A stretch of DNA of 33,239 nt from Myxococcota bacterium (GTDB lineage: Bacteria; Myxococcota_A; Polyangia; HGW-17): NCBI GenBank assembly GCA_018817795.1, contig JAHITJ010000238.1, positions 1-33,239 of the forward strand, given 5' to 3'. Below, piece after piece: positions 7,657-14,636 of the stretch. The position numbers and the translations under genes are program-made. The notes beneath the pieces are model-generated. The model saw nothing but the letters and a program-made list of their open reading frames with translations, was not told the DNA's origin and did no database searches. How positions within the stretch are numbered: the stretch's first letter is position 1; each line of letters starts with the position of its first letter.

Positions 7657-8406
7657 TCAACGGGAAACCGAGAACTCACAGGAGACCACCGCCTTCACCG
7701 TCTTCTCGATCGTCGAGGTGTCATAGGAACCGTAGTCGCTGACCTCGGTGCTGTTGGGTGCGGTGATCTGGAAGACGCCCTGGGTGGCCGACACCAGGGC
7801 TCCCACTGCCGTGTTGGTGTTCTCGGCCAGGGCGCGGGCCCGCTCCAGCGCGTTGCGCATCGAACGACCAAGCAGGTCCATCTTCATTTTTTCAATGCCA
7901 GAAAAGGTATACTGCGCCGGGAACGCACGAAACTCAATTCCGTGTTTAATCAATTCAGGGGACTGCCGGGCAATCTGATCGATCTTGTTCACCTCACGGG
8001 ACTGGATCTCGACGGCCTGCCGCAGCACGTAAGCCTCGACCATGGACGTGGGATTCCCGTGCTCGTCGAGTTTTTTCTCGGTCTCCATCTGAACCGGATG
8101 GAAGACCACCTTCGTCTCGGTGGAGAAGCCGTACTGTTTGATCATGTCGTTGACGAGCATGCGACGGCTCTCGAGGGCCAGATAGCCTTCCTTGGGATCG
8201 AGGGCGCGGACGACCCACTCGCCCCGCCAGGCGCCCTGGTCGGAGATCACGGTGGCCTCGGCGGTCCCCTTGACGCGGATCACACGCTGGTGCTTCATCC
8301 CCAGCAGTGCGTTGCCGATGAAAATCGAGGACACGATCAACCCCGTCGCGAGGCAGATGCCCAGCACGATCAGGCCGATTTTTCCATCCAGTCTGGACTC
8401 GCTCAT
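7657..8406 (-). CDS. SIMPL-domain (DUF541) membrane-anchored protein
   Basis: The protein has 249 residues. Residues about 10-36 form a single N-terminal transmembrane helix or uncleaved signal anchor. The rest fits the SIMPL (DUF541) family: RVIRVKGTAEATV (41-53) is the usual first strand, a central SxEVNKIDQIARQSPELI helix follows, and a late segment with A(L)ERARALAENTNTAVG precedes the final strands ending VVSCEFSVSR. Members are periplasmic and form oligomers, and their biochemical role is poorly defined. The ATG at 8406 has a good Shine-Dalgarno (GGAGGG, about six bases upstream). It lies 107 bases downstream of the four-paralog array, has candidate -10 boxes in that gap, and is followed by a terminator-like hairpin, so it may be its own unit. 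Confidence 0.85.
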   Translation of the reverse strand: MSESRLDGKIGLIVLGICLATGLIVSSIFIGNALLGMKHQRVIRVKGTAEATVISDQGAWRGEWVVRALDPKEGYLALESRRMLVNDMIKQYGFSTETKVVFHPVQMETEKKLDEHGNPTSMVEAYVLRQAVEIQSREVNKIDQIARQSPELIKHGIEFRAFPAQYTFSGIEKMKMDLLGRSMRNALERARALAENTNTAVGALVSATQGVFQITAPNSTEVSDYGSYDTSTIEKTVKAVVSCEFSVSR

Positions 8407-8450
8407 AGGGACCCTCCGTCGGCCGCCGTCACGGGAGGCTGACCGGCTGA

Positions 8451-8461
8451 ACTATACTATA
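8451..8461 (-). promoter_or_regulatory. Overlapping TATAGT -10 boxes upstream of the SIMPL gene
   Basis: Two overlapping TATAGT hexamers occur on the minus strand (8461-8456 and 8456-8451) in the 107-base gap. A TTGCCG lies upstream, but its spacing to either box (14 or 19 bases) is not ideal. This is only a candidate. Confidence 0.3.
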
Positions 8462-8513
8462 AACTTGTTCCTGGACGGCAACTTTTTTCAGAAGGAGGAT
8501 GGTCGCGACAGAA

Positions 8514-9182
8514 TCAGGGAAGGGGCTCCGTGGGCGGAACCGGTGGGGGCGGCGCCAGCCTCTCCTCAGGGATGGCGACCGGCGGCTGATCCCGGACCTC
8601 CATCGGCGGAGGAACCGGCTCCATCGGGGGCTCCATTTCCGGCTCCTGCGGCGCCGGCGGGTTGTTCCGGACATCAATGGGCGGTTTCTCCATGGGTTTG
8701 TCCGGAGGCGGCTTGTCACAGCCGGTCATGGCCATGAGCCCGGCCATGGCGACGCCGGCCACACCCGCGGCCCGGGCGAGTCCACCATGGGAGGCCTCCC
8801 CGGGGGCCACATAGAACTCCGGATCGTGGGAGGCGGCGGTGAAGCCATGAACGTGCAGCCGCAGCCGTCTGTCACCCAGGGTGATCTCATCCCCGTCGAG
8901 CAGGACGACAGGCTTGAGCTCCTCCACATCGACAAAGCGGCCGCCACGATGCACGCGGGCTCCGCCTGGAGCTCCCTTTTCCCGGTAGCAGACCAGCTTC
9001 TCGTCCGCGCTGACGACCAGCCGTACGGCGGCCGGTGCGTCGGCCTCCTTCCAGGCGACGACCCCCTCCGGAGACAGCGCCAGACCGGGCTGCAGGCCCG
9101 TCAGCGCGCAGCAGCGCAGGTAGCGTTCATCTCCCGAAGCGGGCTGGCAATCCTCGATGCACAGTGCGATGATTCTGGACAT
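8514..9182 (-). CDS. Tandem paralog 4: FHA-like domain, internal lipobox, Pro-rich tail
   Basis: The protein has 222 residues and is the last of four tandem relatives. It has the shared N-terminus IALCIEDC (Cys8 and Cys12), YLRCC (21-25), and an FHA-like beta region (GARVHRGGRFVDVEE, then LDGDEITLGDRRLRLHVHG to residue 113). A hydrophobic segment (about 135-154) ends in MTGC with Cys155. The tail is Pro/Glu-rich and carries the array motif twice: PIDVRNNPP (168-176) and PMEVRDQPP (193-201). The start ATG at 9182 is fixed by alignment with the other three and by an AGGG site eight bases upstream. The frame is open for 103 more codons upstream, but those overlap paralog 3. I recognise no named family. 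A candidate substrate of the radical SAM enzyme at 11246-12586 is an inference from context. Confidence 0.8.
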   Translation of the reverse strand: MSRIIALCIEDCQPASGDERYLRCCALTGLQPGLALSPEGVVAWKEADAPAAVRLVVSADEKLVCYREKGAPGGARVHRGGRFVDVEELKPVVLLDGDEITLGDRRLRLHVHGFTAASHDPEFYVAPGEASHGGLARAAGVAGVAMAGLMAMTGCDKPPPDKPMEKPPIDVRNNPPAPQEPEMEPPMEPVPPPMEVRDQPPVAIPEERLAPPPPVPPTEPLP

Positions 9183-9196
9183 GGTGGCACCCTGTT

Positions 9197-9817
9197 TCAG
9201 TTGGCGACATCGGGCGGACGGAGCCGCGTCTCGATGGGTTCTGTCTTCTTGTCGGGCTCGGTCACAGGCGGGTCCGGGATGACCACGGGCTGCGGCTGCG
9301 CGGCGCTGCGGGCCTCGGGCTGCTCGTTCACGGGCTGCTCGCGCGGACAGCCTGCGCCCGTCAGCGCGGTCACGGCGATGATGCCGGCGGCAGCCAGGCG
9401 AGCCAGCGTGTGCCGGGCAGGCTCGTTGGACTGCAGGTACGTCGGCTCGGCTGCACGGGCTGCGGCGCCATGGATGTGCACCCGGTAGCACCGGCCGGGA
9501 TGGGCGACGTAATCTCCCTCCATGAGGATCACCGGCTTTCCGGGCTCCAGATCAACCCTGCGACCGGCACGGCTGACCCGTGCTCCGGCCGGCATCGGGG
9601 CGTCCCTGATCACGCCCAGGCGCTGATCCCCGGTGACGAAGATTCGGCACCAGGCGGCACCCTCCTTCCCGGTGGCCTCTTCCTGCCACAGGACGCGGCC
9701 GTCCTGCGCCAGCAGCAGACGGAAGTCGGGGCCGGATCCGGCCACACACTGCAGAAAACGCAGGCTCTCGTGAGGTGAATAACAGTCTTCGAGACAGATG
9801 GCGATGGGCTGGGGCAT
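9197..9817 (-). CDS. Tandem paralog 3: FHA-like domain, internal lipobox, Pro-rich tail
   Basis: The protein has 206 residues. The array signature is clear: IAICLEDCYSPHESLRFLQC (5-24), GARVSRAGRRVDLEPGKPV (78-96), and GDYVAHPGRCYRVHIHG (101-117). A hydrophobic stretch LARLAAAGIIAVTALTGAGC ends at Cys157, followed by a polar, Pro-rich tail. The motif PIETRLRPP (194-202) lies almost at the C-terminus, four residues from the end, with Thr in place of the usual Val. The ATG at 9817 has AGGAG eight bases upstream. Fourteen bases separate it from paralog 4, so the array is surely one transcript. The N-terminal 135 residues are predicted cytoplasmic and the tail exported. No known family name comes to mind. 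Confidence 0.8.
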   Translation of the reverse strand: MPQPIAICLEDCYSPHESLRFLQCVAGSGPDFRLLLAQDGRVLWQEEATGKEGAAWCRIFVTGDQRLGVIRDAPMPAGARVSRAGRRVDLEPGKPVILMEGDYVAHPGRCYRVHIHGAAARAAEPTYLQSNEPARHTLARLAAAGIIAVTALTGAGCPREQPVNEQPEARSAAQPQPVVIPDPPVTEPDKKTEPIETRLRPPDVAN

Positions 9818-9831
9818 GGTCAGACTCCTGC

Positions 9832-10605
9832 TCAGGTTCCGGGGGGTTTGGGCGGCGGCACCGGCTTGCGCGGGGCTGGGACCGAGGGAGGCACCGGACG
9901 CACCTCGATGGGCTTCATGGCATTGTTGCCGTCTTCACCGGCGGGGACGCCGGCATCGGACTTGTCGGGCGGCGGCACCGGTTTGGCCGGCGGCCCGGGA
10001 TCCTTCGGTGTCATGGCCTCGGACGGCTCGACGAGTTCCTCCAGATCATCGGGGGGAGGCGACTCAGGTTCCCCCTTGCGCACGGGCTCCACCGACGGCG
10101 GCTCGGCGCGGACCTCCACGGGCTTGGTCCCCTCGGCCGGCGGACGGCTGCAGGCAGGCACCACGACCGTCCCCAGCACGAGCGCGCCGGCGACGGCAAA
10201 GCGCGCCCAGGTGGAGGAGGCGGGTTCCTCGAAGTCCAGGAACCGCGGACCGGTCACCTCGGATGCCTCCCCGTGGACATGGATGCGGTAGCAGTGCCCG
10301 GGAAGCAGCAGGTAATCTCCCGAGATCACCACCACGGGCTTGTTCTCCTCCAGCGTGACCTCGCGGCCGGCACGGTGGATGCGCGCCCCCGCCGGTGCCC
10401 CGGGCGGCCGGAAGCAGATCAGTTTCTCGTCGGAGGACACCCAGATCTCGCACAGCGCGGGTCCGTCGGATTTCCAGACGACCTCGCCCCCCGGGGTGAC
10501 CGCCAGGCCGGGATCGACGCCGGTGATGGCGCAGCAGCGCAGATAGCGGAGGCTCTCGTGCGGCGGGTAGCAGTTCTCGATGCAGATCGCAAGGGGTCGT
10601 GGCAT
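9832..10605 (-). CDS. Tandem paralog 2: FHA-like domain, internal lipobox, long Pro-rich tail
   Basis: At 257 residues this is the longest of the four because of its tail. N-terminus: LAICIENCYPPHESLRYLRC (5-24), with Asn where the others have Asp. The central region has GARIHRAGREVTLEENKPV (73-91) and GDYLLLPGHCYRIHVHG (96-112). The hydrophobic segment (about 135-151) ends in VPAC (Cys152). The tail of about 105 residues is rich in Pro, Glu and Asp and has the array motif at both ends: PVEVRAEPP (162-170) and PIEVRPVPP (232-240), each followed by SV-P. That spacing suggests internal duplication and growth. The AGG ribosome site overlaps the upstream paralog's TAG stop, which is eight bases away. 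Function is unknown. Confidence 0.8.
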   Translation of the reverse strand: MPRPLAICIENCYPPHESLRYLRCCAITGVDPGLAVTPGGEVVWKSDGPALCEIWVSSDEKLICFRPPGAPAGARIHRAGREVTLEENKPVVVISGDYLLLPGHCYRIHVHGEASEVTGPRFLDFEEPASSTWARFAVAGALVLGTVVVPACSRPPAEGTKPVEVRAEPPSVEPVRKGEPESPPPDDLEELVEPSEAMTPKDPGPPAKPVPPPDKSDAGVPAGEDGNNAMKPIEVRPVPPSVPAPRKPVPPPKPPGT

Positions 10606-10613
10606 GTGTGCAC

Positions 10614-11234
10614 CTATGGGTAGTTCGGGTCGGGTGCGATCACGGGCGGCTCATCCCGGACGTCGATCGGATCGACCTTCTGTTGAGGTTCCTTTCCCGC
10701 CGGCGGCTCCGGACGCGGCGGCAGCGGCCGGTCGGGGGTCACTTCGGGCTTCTCGTTGACATTGGACTCACGCGGTGTGCATCCCAGCGAACCGGCCATG
10801 CTGGTGACCGCGACCAGCCCGGCGGCGGCCAGACGGGCCAGCGTTGACGAAGCCGGCTCCTTCGCGTGCAGGTAGGAAGGCTCCGACGCACGGGCCGTCT
10901 CGCCGTGGACATGGATCTGGTAGCATCGGCCCGGCACGGCCAGGAAGTCTCCGTCGCAGAGGATGACCGGCTTCCCGGTCGACAGATCCACGAAGCGGCC
11001 GCCGCGATGAACCCGGGCCCCGGCAAGCATCCCCCCGGTGGCCAGGGCGGCGAGCCGGTCGTCGCCGGTCACGCGCAACTGGCAGTACGCCGGGACACTG
11101 CTGTCGATGCCGACCACCCCGTCCTCCCCGACGAAGAGCCCCTCCCCCTTCAGCGCCGTACACTGCAGAAAGCGCAGGCTCTCATGCACGGGATAGCAGT
11201 CCTCCAGACAGATGGCGATGATTCTTTCCTGCAT
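10614..11234 (-). CDS. Tandem paralog 1: FHA-like domain, internal lipobox, Pro-rich tail
   Basis: The protein has 206 residues and is the first array gene, 11 bases downstream of the radical SAM gene. N-terminus: IIAICLEDCYPVHESLRFLQ (5-24) then Cys25. The FHA-like region has GARVHRGGRFVDLSTGKPV (72-90) and CDGDFLAVPGRCYQIHVHG (93-111). A hydrophobic stretch (about 133-151) ends SLGC (Cys152), and the Pro-rich tail ends with PIDVRDEPP (189-197) nine residues before the stop. The Shine-Dalgarno AAGGAG lies six bases before the ATG at 11234. Cys9 and Cys13 form the CxxxC pair shared by all four copies. The close link to the enzyme suggests a maturase and substrate pair. This is inferred from context only. 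Confidence 0.8.
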   Translation of the reverse strand: MQERIIAICLEDCYPVHESLRFLQCTALKGEGLFVGEDGVVGIDSSVPAYCQLRVTGDDRLAALATGGMLAGARVHRGGRFVDLSTGKPVILCDGDFLAVPGRCYQIHVHGETARASEPSYLHAKEPASSTLARLAAAGLVAVTSMAGSLGCTPRESNVNEKPEVTPDRPLPPRPEPPAGKEPQQKVDPIDVRDEPPVIAPDPNYP

Positions 11235-11245
11235 CAGCTACTCCT

Positions 11246-12586
11246 TCAATGATCGACACAGTGCCTGGAGATCCCACGCGGACGAACCTCCACGGGGGCC
11301 TCGATGCCTCGGCGGTGCGCCTCGGCCAGCAGGTGGTGAATCGGCCAGTCCAGGGCGGTCACCCAGTCGTCGGCGAGCAGCTCGCTGATCACGCGCACCC
11401 GCCAGGTGTCGCACAGCGGCAGATCGCCTTCGGTCGTGTAGAGATAGTTGTCGGACCGGCAGCCGGCGCCACACAGCGTCGCCAGCGTGCATTCGCGACA
11501 GAGCGGCAGCTCGGCCGCCGGATGCGGATTCGAGCGGACCTTTTTCAGCGCCGCCTCGAAGCCCTCGACGCGCAGGTGCCCCACCTTCTCCTCCATCTTG
11601 AAGCACGGGAAGAGCGAACCGTCAGAGCGCAGATGGAGGTGGTGCCCGAGCGCGCAGCCGCATCCCTCACGCCGGTGTGCCAGCGGGCTGGGCTGCACCG
11701 CGGTGATGGTCTCCCCGGCCTCGAACGCGATGCGGTCCAGCGCCTTCTCGAGTTCGTAGCGTGAGGGAAACACATGCTCACCGCTCTCGCGGCCGGACAG
11801 GTAGGCGATGCCCAGGGCGATCTTGATGCCCGGCGGAAGACGTTTTCGCAGGGCGTGAAACTCGCCGGCGACGTCGTCGACATGCTGAGGAAACAGCATC
11901 AGATCGATCACGGCCTCGCCACCGGCTGCGTACAGGTTGGAGATGGCCGAGACGGCTGTCTCGAACCGGCTGGTGCCGGAAAACGAGTCGCAGGTCTCGG
12001 CGGTGGGTCCGGCCAGGCTGATGCGCACCTGGGCCCCCCGCTTCACGAGCCCGGCCACCCTCTCGGCGAGGACGGGATCGGCCATGGGCATGCCGTTGGT
12101 GAACAGCGTCAGGTCCAGGTCCCGTTCAAGGATACGCGAGGCGGCGTCGACCGCCCAGGGGACCAGCAGGGGTTCGCCACCGAGGATCGCGACCCGTCCC
12201 CGCCGGCCCAGCAGGGCCGGAATCCGGTCGATCACGTCGGACACCTCCTCGTAGGTCATCTCGTCGGTCCGGGCCGTGCCCGAGTTGGTGCAGCAGTAGG
12301 TGCACAGCAGGTTGCACGCGTTGGTGATCTGCAACTGGACCGACGGCGGATCGTCCTTCTCAGGCCTGGGGGCATCGAAGAACCCGTGCTTGCGGAGGTC
12401 GAGCACCAGCTCCGGATCCAGCGCATCCACGGACGTCCGGCCGGAGATCACTTCCTCCACGGCAGGCACGCTCCCGGCGGGCACACGGCAGAACACGGCG
12501 TGGGAACGGGAGACCAGGAGTCCTCCCTGGAAAAGGGGCAGCAGGACGCAATCCTGCGGAAGGGCGACGGCTTCAGTCAACTGCAT
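11246..12586 (-). CDS. Radical SAM/SPASM protein with possible N-terminal RiPP-recognition domain
   Basis: The protein has 446 residues. The radical SAM cluster motif CNLLCTYC uses Cys91, Cys95 and Cys98, and GGEPL (136-140) is the SAM-contact motif. The C-terminal SPASM domain is textbook: C311-x11-G-x4-C328, then C363-x2-C366-x5-C372-x3-C376, then C392, enough for two auxiliary 4Fe-4S clusters. Such enzymes modify peptides (thioether or carbon-carbon bonds). Residues 1-75, with a short beta pattern and a helix ending LRKHGFF, resemble the PqqD-like recognition domain, though that is a weaker call. I chose the ATG at 12586 because AAGGAG lies six bases upstream. ATGs at 12592, 12607 and 12616 are in frame. 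The C-terminal tail contains PVEVRPRG (431-438), similar to the tail motif of the four downstream paralogs. Cytoplasmic. Confidence 0.9.
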   Translation of the reverse strand: MQLTEAVALPQDCVLLPLFQGGLLVSRSHAVFCRVPAGSVPAVEEVISGRTSVDALDPELVLDLRKHGFFDAPRPEKDDPPSVQLQITNACNLLCTYCCTNSGTARTDEMTYEEVSDVIDRIPALLGRRGRVAILGGEPLLVPWAVDAASRILERDLDLTLFTNGMPMADPVLAERVAGLVKRGAQVRISLAGPTAETCDSFSGTSRFETAVSAISNLYAAGGEAVIDLMLFPQHVDDVAGEFHALRKRLPPGIKIALGIAYLSGRESGEHVFPSRYELEKALDRIAFEAGETITAVQPSPLAHRREGCGCALGHHLHLRSDGSLFPCFKMEEKVGHLRVEGFEAALKKVRSNPHPAAELPLCRECTLATLCGAGCRSDNYLYTTEGDLPLCDTWRVRVISELLADDWVTALDWPIHHLLAEAHRRGIEAPVEVRPRGISRHCVDH

Positions 12587-12631
12587 CAACATCTCCTTCG
12601 GTTGCATGGTTGGCAACGGCTTTCCGGACGG

Positions 12632-12660
12632 ATTATATGGAAAAATGAGAAATTTGGGGA
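12632..12660 (-). promoter_or_regulatory. Candidate internal promoter for the radical SAM/paralog genes
   Basis: A perfect TATAAT (12637-12632, minus strand) lies in the 80-base gap ahead of the radical SAM gene, about 45 bases before its start. The hexamer 17 bases upstream (TCCCCA, 12660-12655) is a poor -35. If real, it would let the SPASM and paralog genes be expressed apart from the sec-recJ genes upstream. Confidence 0.35.
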
Positions 12661-12666
12661 GAGTTT

Positions 12667-14310
12667 TTATCGGGGAGCCGGGGGCGGGATCCTGCGCAAC
12701 AGGAGTACAGCCTCCGGATCCTTCTCGGACGCCAGGGGTGCGAGATGGGTGGCGACGATGCGCGCCAGCCGCCGGGGCGTCAGCGCCACCGAGGCGGCGA
12801 GCTTCTGCGTCAGTTCGTGCGTGGCCCGCTTCAGGTTGGCGGGATCGGCGTAAAACTGCTTGACTGCGGGTCGGGTCAGCGGCACCGCCGAGGTCTTTCC
12901 GCGGACGACCAGAGCCACAGCCGCCGAGCGGAACAGATCCCCGAAGGTGATCGCCCCAGGCGTGCGTCGCGTCGTGCGGGCTGCACCTTCCTCGGTCAGC
13001 AGGCTGGCGGGGAGTCCCAGGACCTCAAAGCACAGCCCCTTGAACACGCTCAACTCTTCGAGCAGTTCGGTGATCAGAGCGATCTGCTCAAGCTCCGATG
13101 CGGCCACAGCCCGCCCCCCGCCGCCGAGGCCGGGGTCGAGCTTGGGATGACGCTCCAGTTGGGCCGCGAAGAAGGCGGACCAGGGCCCCTCGAGCAGCGT
13201 CGAGGTGCCCGGAGAGAGTGAGACCACGCCCGTGCGCATCAGGGTCGCAGCCAGGATCGAGGTCTGCTTCTGCAGGAAATATCCGCACTGGAACAGGTGG
13301 GAGACGTGCAGGCTCCGCAGGATGTCCACCCCCGGGACCTTCCGATGACGCACAAAATACGACAATCCCAGGTTCACGCCGGCCCTGGCACGATCCAGCA
13401 CATCGTTCATGCCCGTCTCATCGGCGATGTCCACGCCGTCTGCGGCCGTCATCCGGTTGCACAGCAGGGCAAAGTTGCTCCGAACGGCGTCCTGCTCGTC
13501 TTCGGTGAGCCCTTCGAGGGAGGCGGCGAACACGTCACGGGGCGCCGGCCCCGGGGTCGACGGTAAAAACGACCGGACCACGGGAGGCTCCAGCGGGGCG
13601 CTCAGGCGATCGATGGAGATGCGGGCGGGATCCACGGGAGTGTAGACCGCCTGGGCAGAGTGGGAGTCCCAGAAGCCCTCGTCCCGGATCCGGCCGTTGC
13701 GCAGGCGGTAGCTTTCCTCCTCGAGGGCGGTGGGGAACTCCATGATCGTCGCCAGCAGCAGCTGCTGGATGCCCGTGGCATCGGTCTCGTACCACCTGTC
13801 GATGAACCGGATGATCGTGTTCCAGGCGTCCTCGGGCGTCCCTTCCAGCGGCTGCAGTTCGAAGTACTCGTCCGGAGTCGTGTAGTAGGCGGTATCCTCC
13901 GGGTGCTCGGCCTCCATCTTCAGGTTGAAAATCACCACCCGCGACAGCAGATGCAGCCCGAAGCCGTCTTGCAGCAGCCCATGGATCTTCTCGAGCCATG
14001 CCTCATCGGGCAGCTCCACGATCCGCGCGAGCCACCCGTCGGCTCCAGCGGGATCGAAACGGTCGCGGTTCCAGGTATCCATGTCCCAGCAGCACTGGAT
14101 CTGCTCCACCGCGGCGTGCAGCACCAGCAACTGCCGATCCTCGTATTCGGCGACCCGGCTCAGGTGATAGACCGCGGCTGGGGGCAACTGAGGCACCACG
14201 TCGGCAGGATCTCCGAGCATCCACAACGAATCGAGATCCCGTGTCATCAGGCAGGTTCCAACCACCTGCTGAAGCATGGCATCATTCTTGGATATCTGTA
14301 TGTCTTTCAC
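12667..14310 (-). CDS. DUF6178-like protein
   Basis: The protein has 547 residues and is largely helical, with no signal peptide or transmembrane segment. From memory the middle-N-terminal part (MDTWNRDRFDP, then a WLARIVELPDEAW helix, then LLSRVVIFNLKME) matches the DUF6178 family known from Deltaproteobacteria-like genomes, which has no assigned reaction. Other visible segments include YFELQPLEGTPEDAW, a second helical half with DILRSLHVSHLFQCGYFLQ, and a basic C-terminus. I chose the GTG at 14310 because GGAGG lies five bases upstream. The GTG at 14316 is too close to that site. It sits between a small membrane protein and the SPASM enzyme, in the same direction. Whether it takes part in the array's maturation is only suggested by position. 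Confidence 0.65.
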   Translation of the reverse strand: MKDIQISKNDAMLQQVVGTCLMTRDLDSLWMLGDPADVVPQLPPAAVYHLSRVAEYEDRQLLVLHAAVEQIQCCWDMDTWNRDRFDPAGADGWLARIVELPDEAWLEKIHGLLQDGFGLHLLSRVVIFNLKMEAEHPEDTAYYTTPDEYFELQPLEGTPEDAWNTIIRFIDRWYETDATGIQQLLLATIMEFPTALEEESYRLRNGRIRDEGFWDSHSAQAVYTPVDPARISIDRLSAPLEPPVVRSFLPSTPGPAPRDVFAASLEGLTEDEQDAVRSNFALLCNRMTAADGVDIADETGMNDVLDRARAGVNLGLSYFVRHRKVPGVDILRSLHVSHLFQCGYFLQKQTSILAATLMRTGVVSLSPGTSTLLEGPWSAFFAAQLERHPKLDPGLGGGGRAVAASELEQIALITELLEELSVFKGLCFEVLGLPASLLTEEGAARTTRRTPGAITFGDLFRSAAVALVVRGKTSAVPLTRPAVKQFYADPANLKRATHELTQKLAASVALTPRRLARIVATHLAPLASEKDPEAVLLLRRIPPPAPR

Positions 14311-14366
14311 TGTCACCTCCCCCCAGACCGGACCATCCCGCGTCGTCCGAGTCTCCCTTCATATCC

Positions 14367-14636
14367 CTACCTTGCCGGCTCCGATGCACCGGCATCCGAC
14401 CGGGCAGGCACATCCTCCGTCAACAGCCGCGTCATGCCATCGAACGAGGACTGGCAACCACGCGAATACACCATGAAGAAAGCGACCAGCAGCGCCATCA
14501 GGATGAGGACCTGATCGGCCATCATGGAGCGCTCGGCCGACCGGTAGGTGAGCCGGACCCTGCGCTTGGGCCGCGGCGGCTCGAGCTCGCCTTCCGGGTC
14601 GTTCGGGTCGTCGGGCTGGTTCTGATCTTCGGTCAT
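14367..14636 (-). CDS. Small single-pass membrane protein
   Basis: The protein has 89 residues. The N-terminal 35 are acidic and Pro-rich, then basic (PKRRVRLTYRSAERS). One transmembrane helix follows (VLILMALLVAFFMVY), and then a short polar C-terminus with one Cys. The positive residues before the helix predict the N-terminus inside and the C-terminus outside. The ATG at 14636 overlaps the recJ stop in an ATGA arrangement, so it is translationally coupled to recJ. The frame is open further upstream, but only inside recJ. No family is recognised. Confidence 0.65.
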   Translation of the reverse strand: MTEDQNQPDDPNDPEGELEPPRPKRRVRLTYRSAERSMMADQVLILMALLVAFFMVYSRGCQSSFDGMTRLLTEDVPARSDAGASEPAR

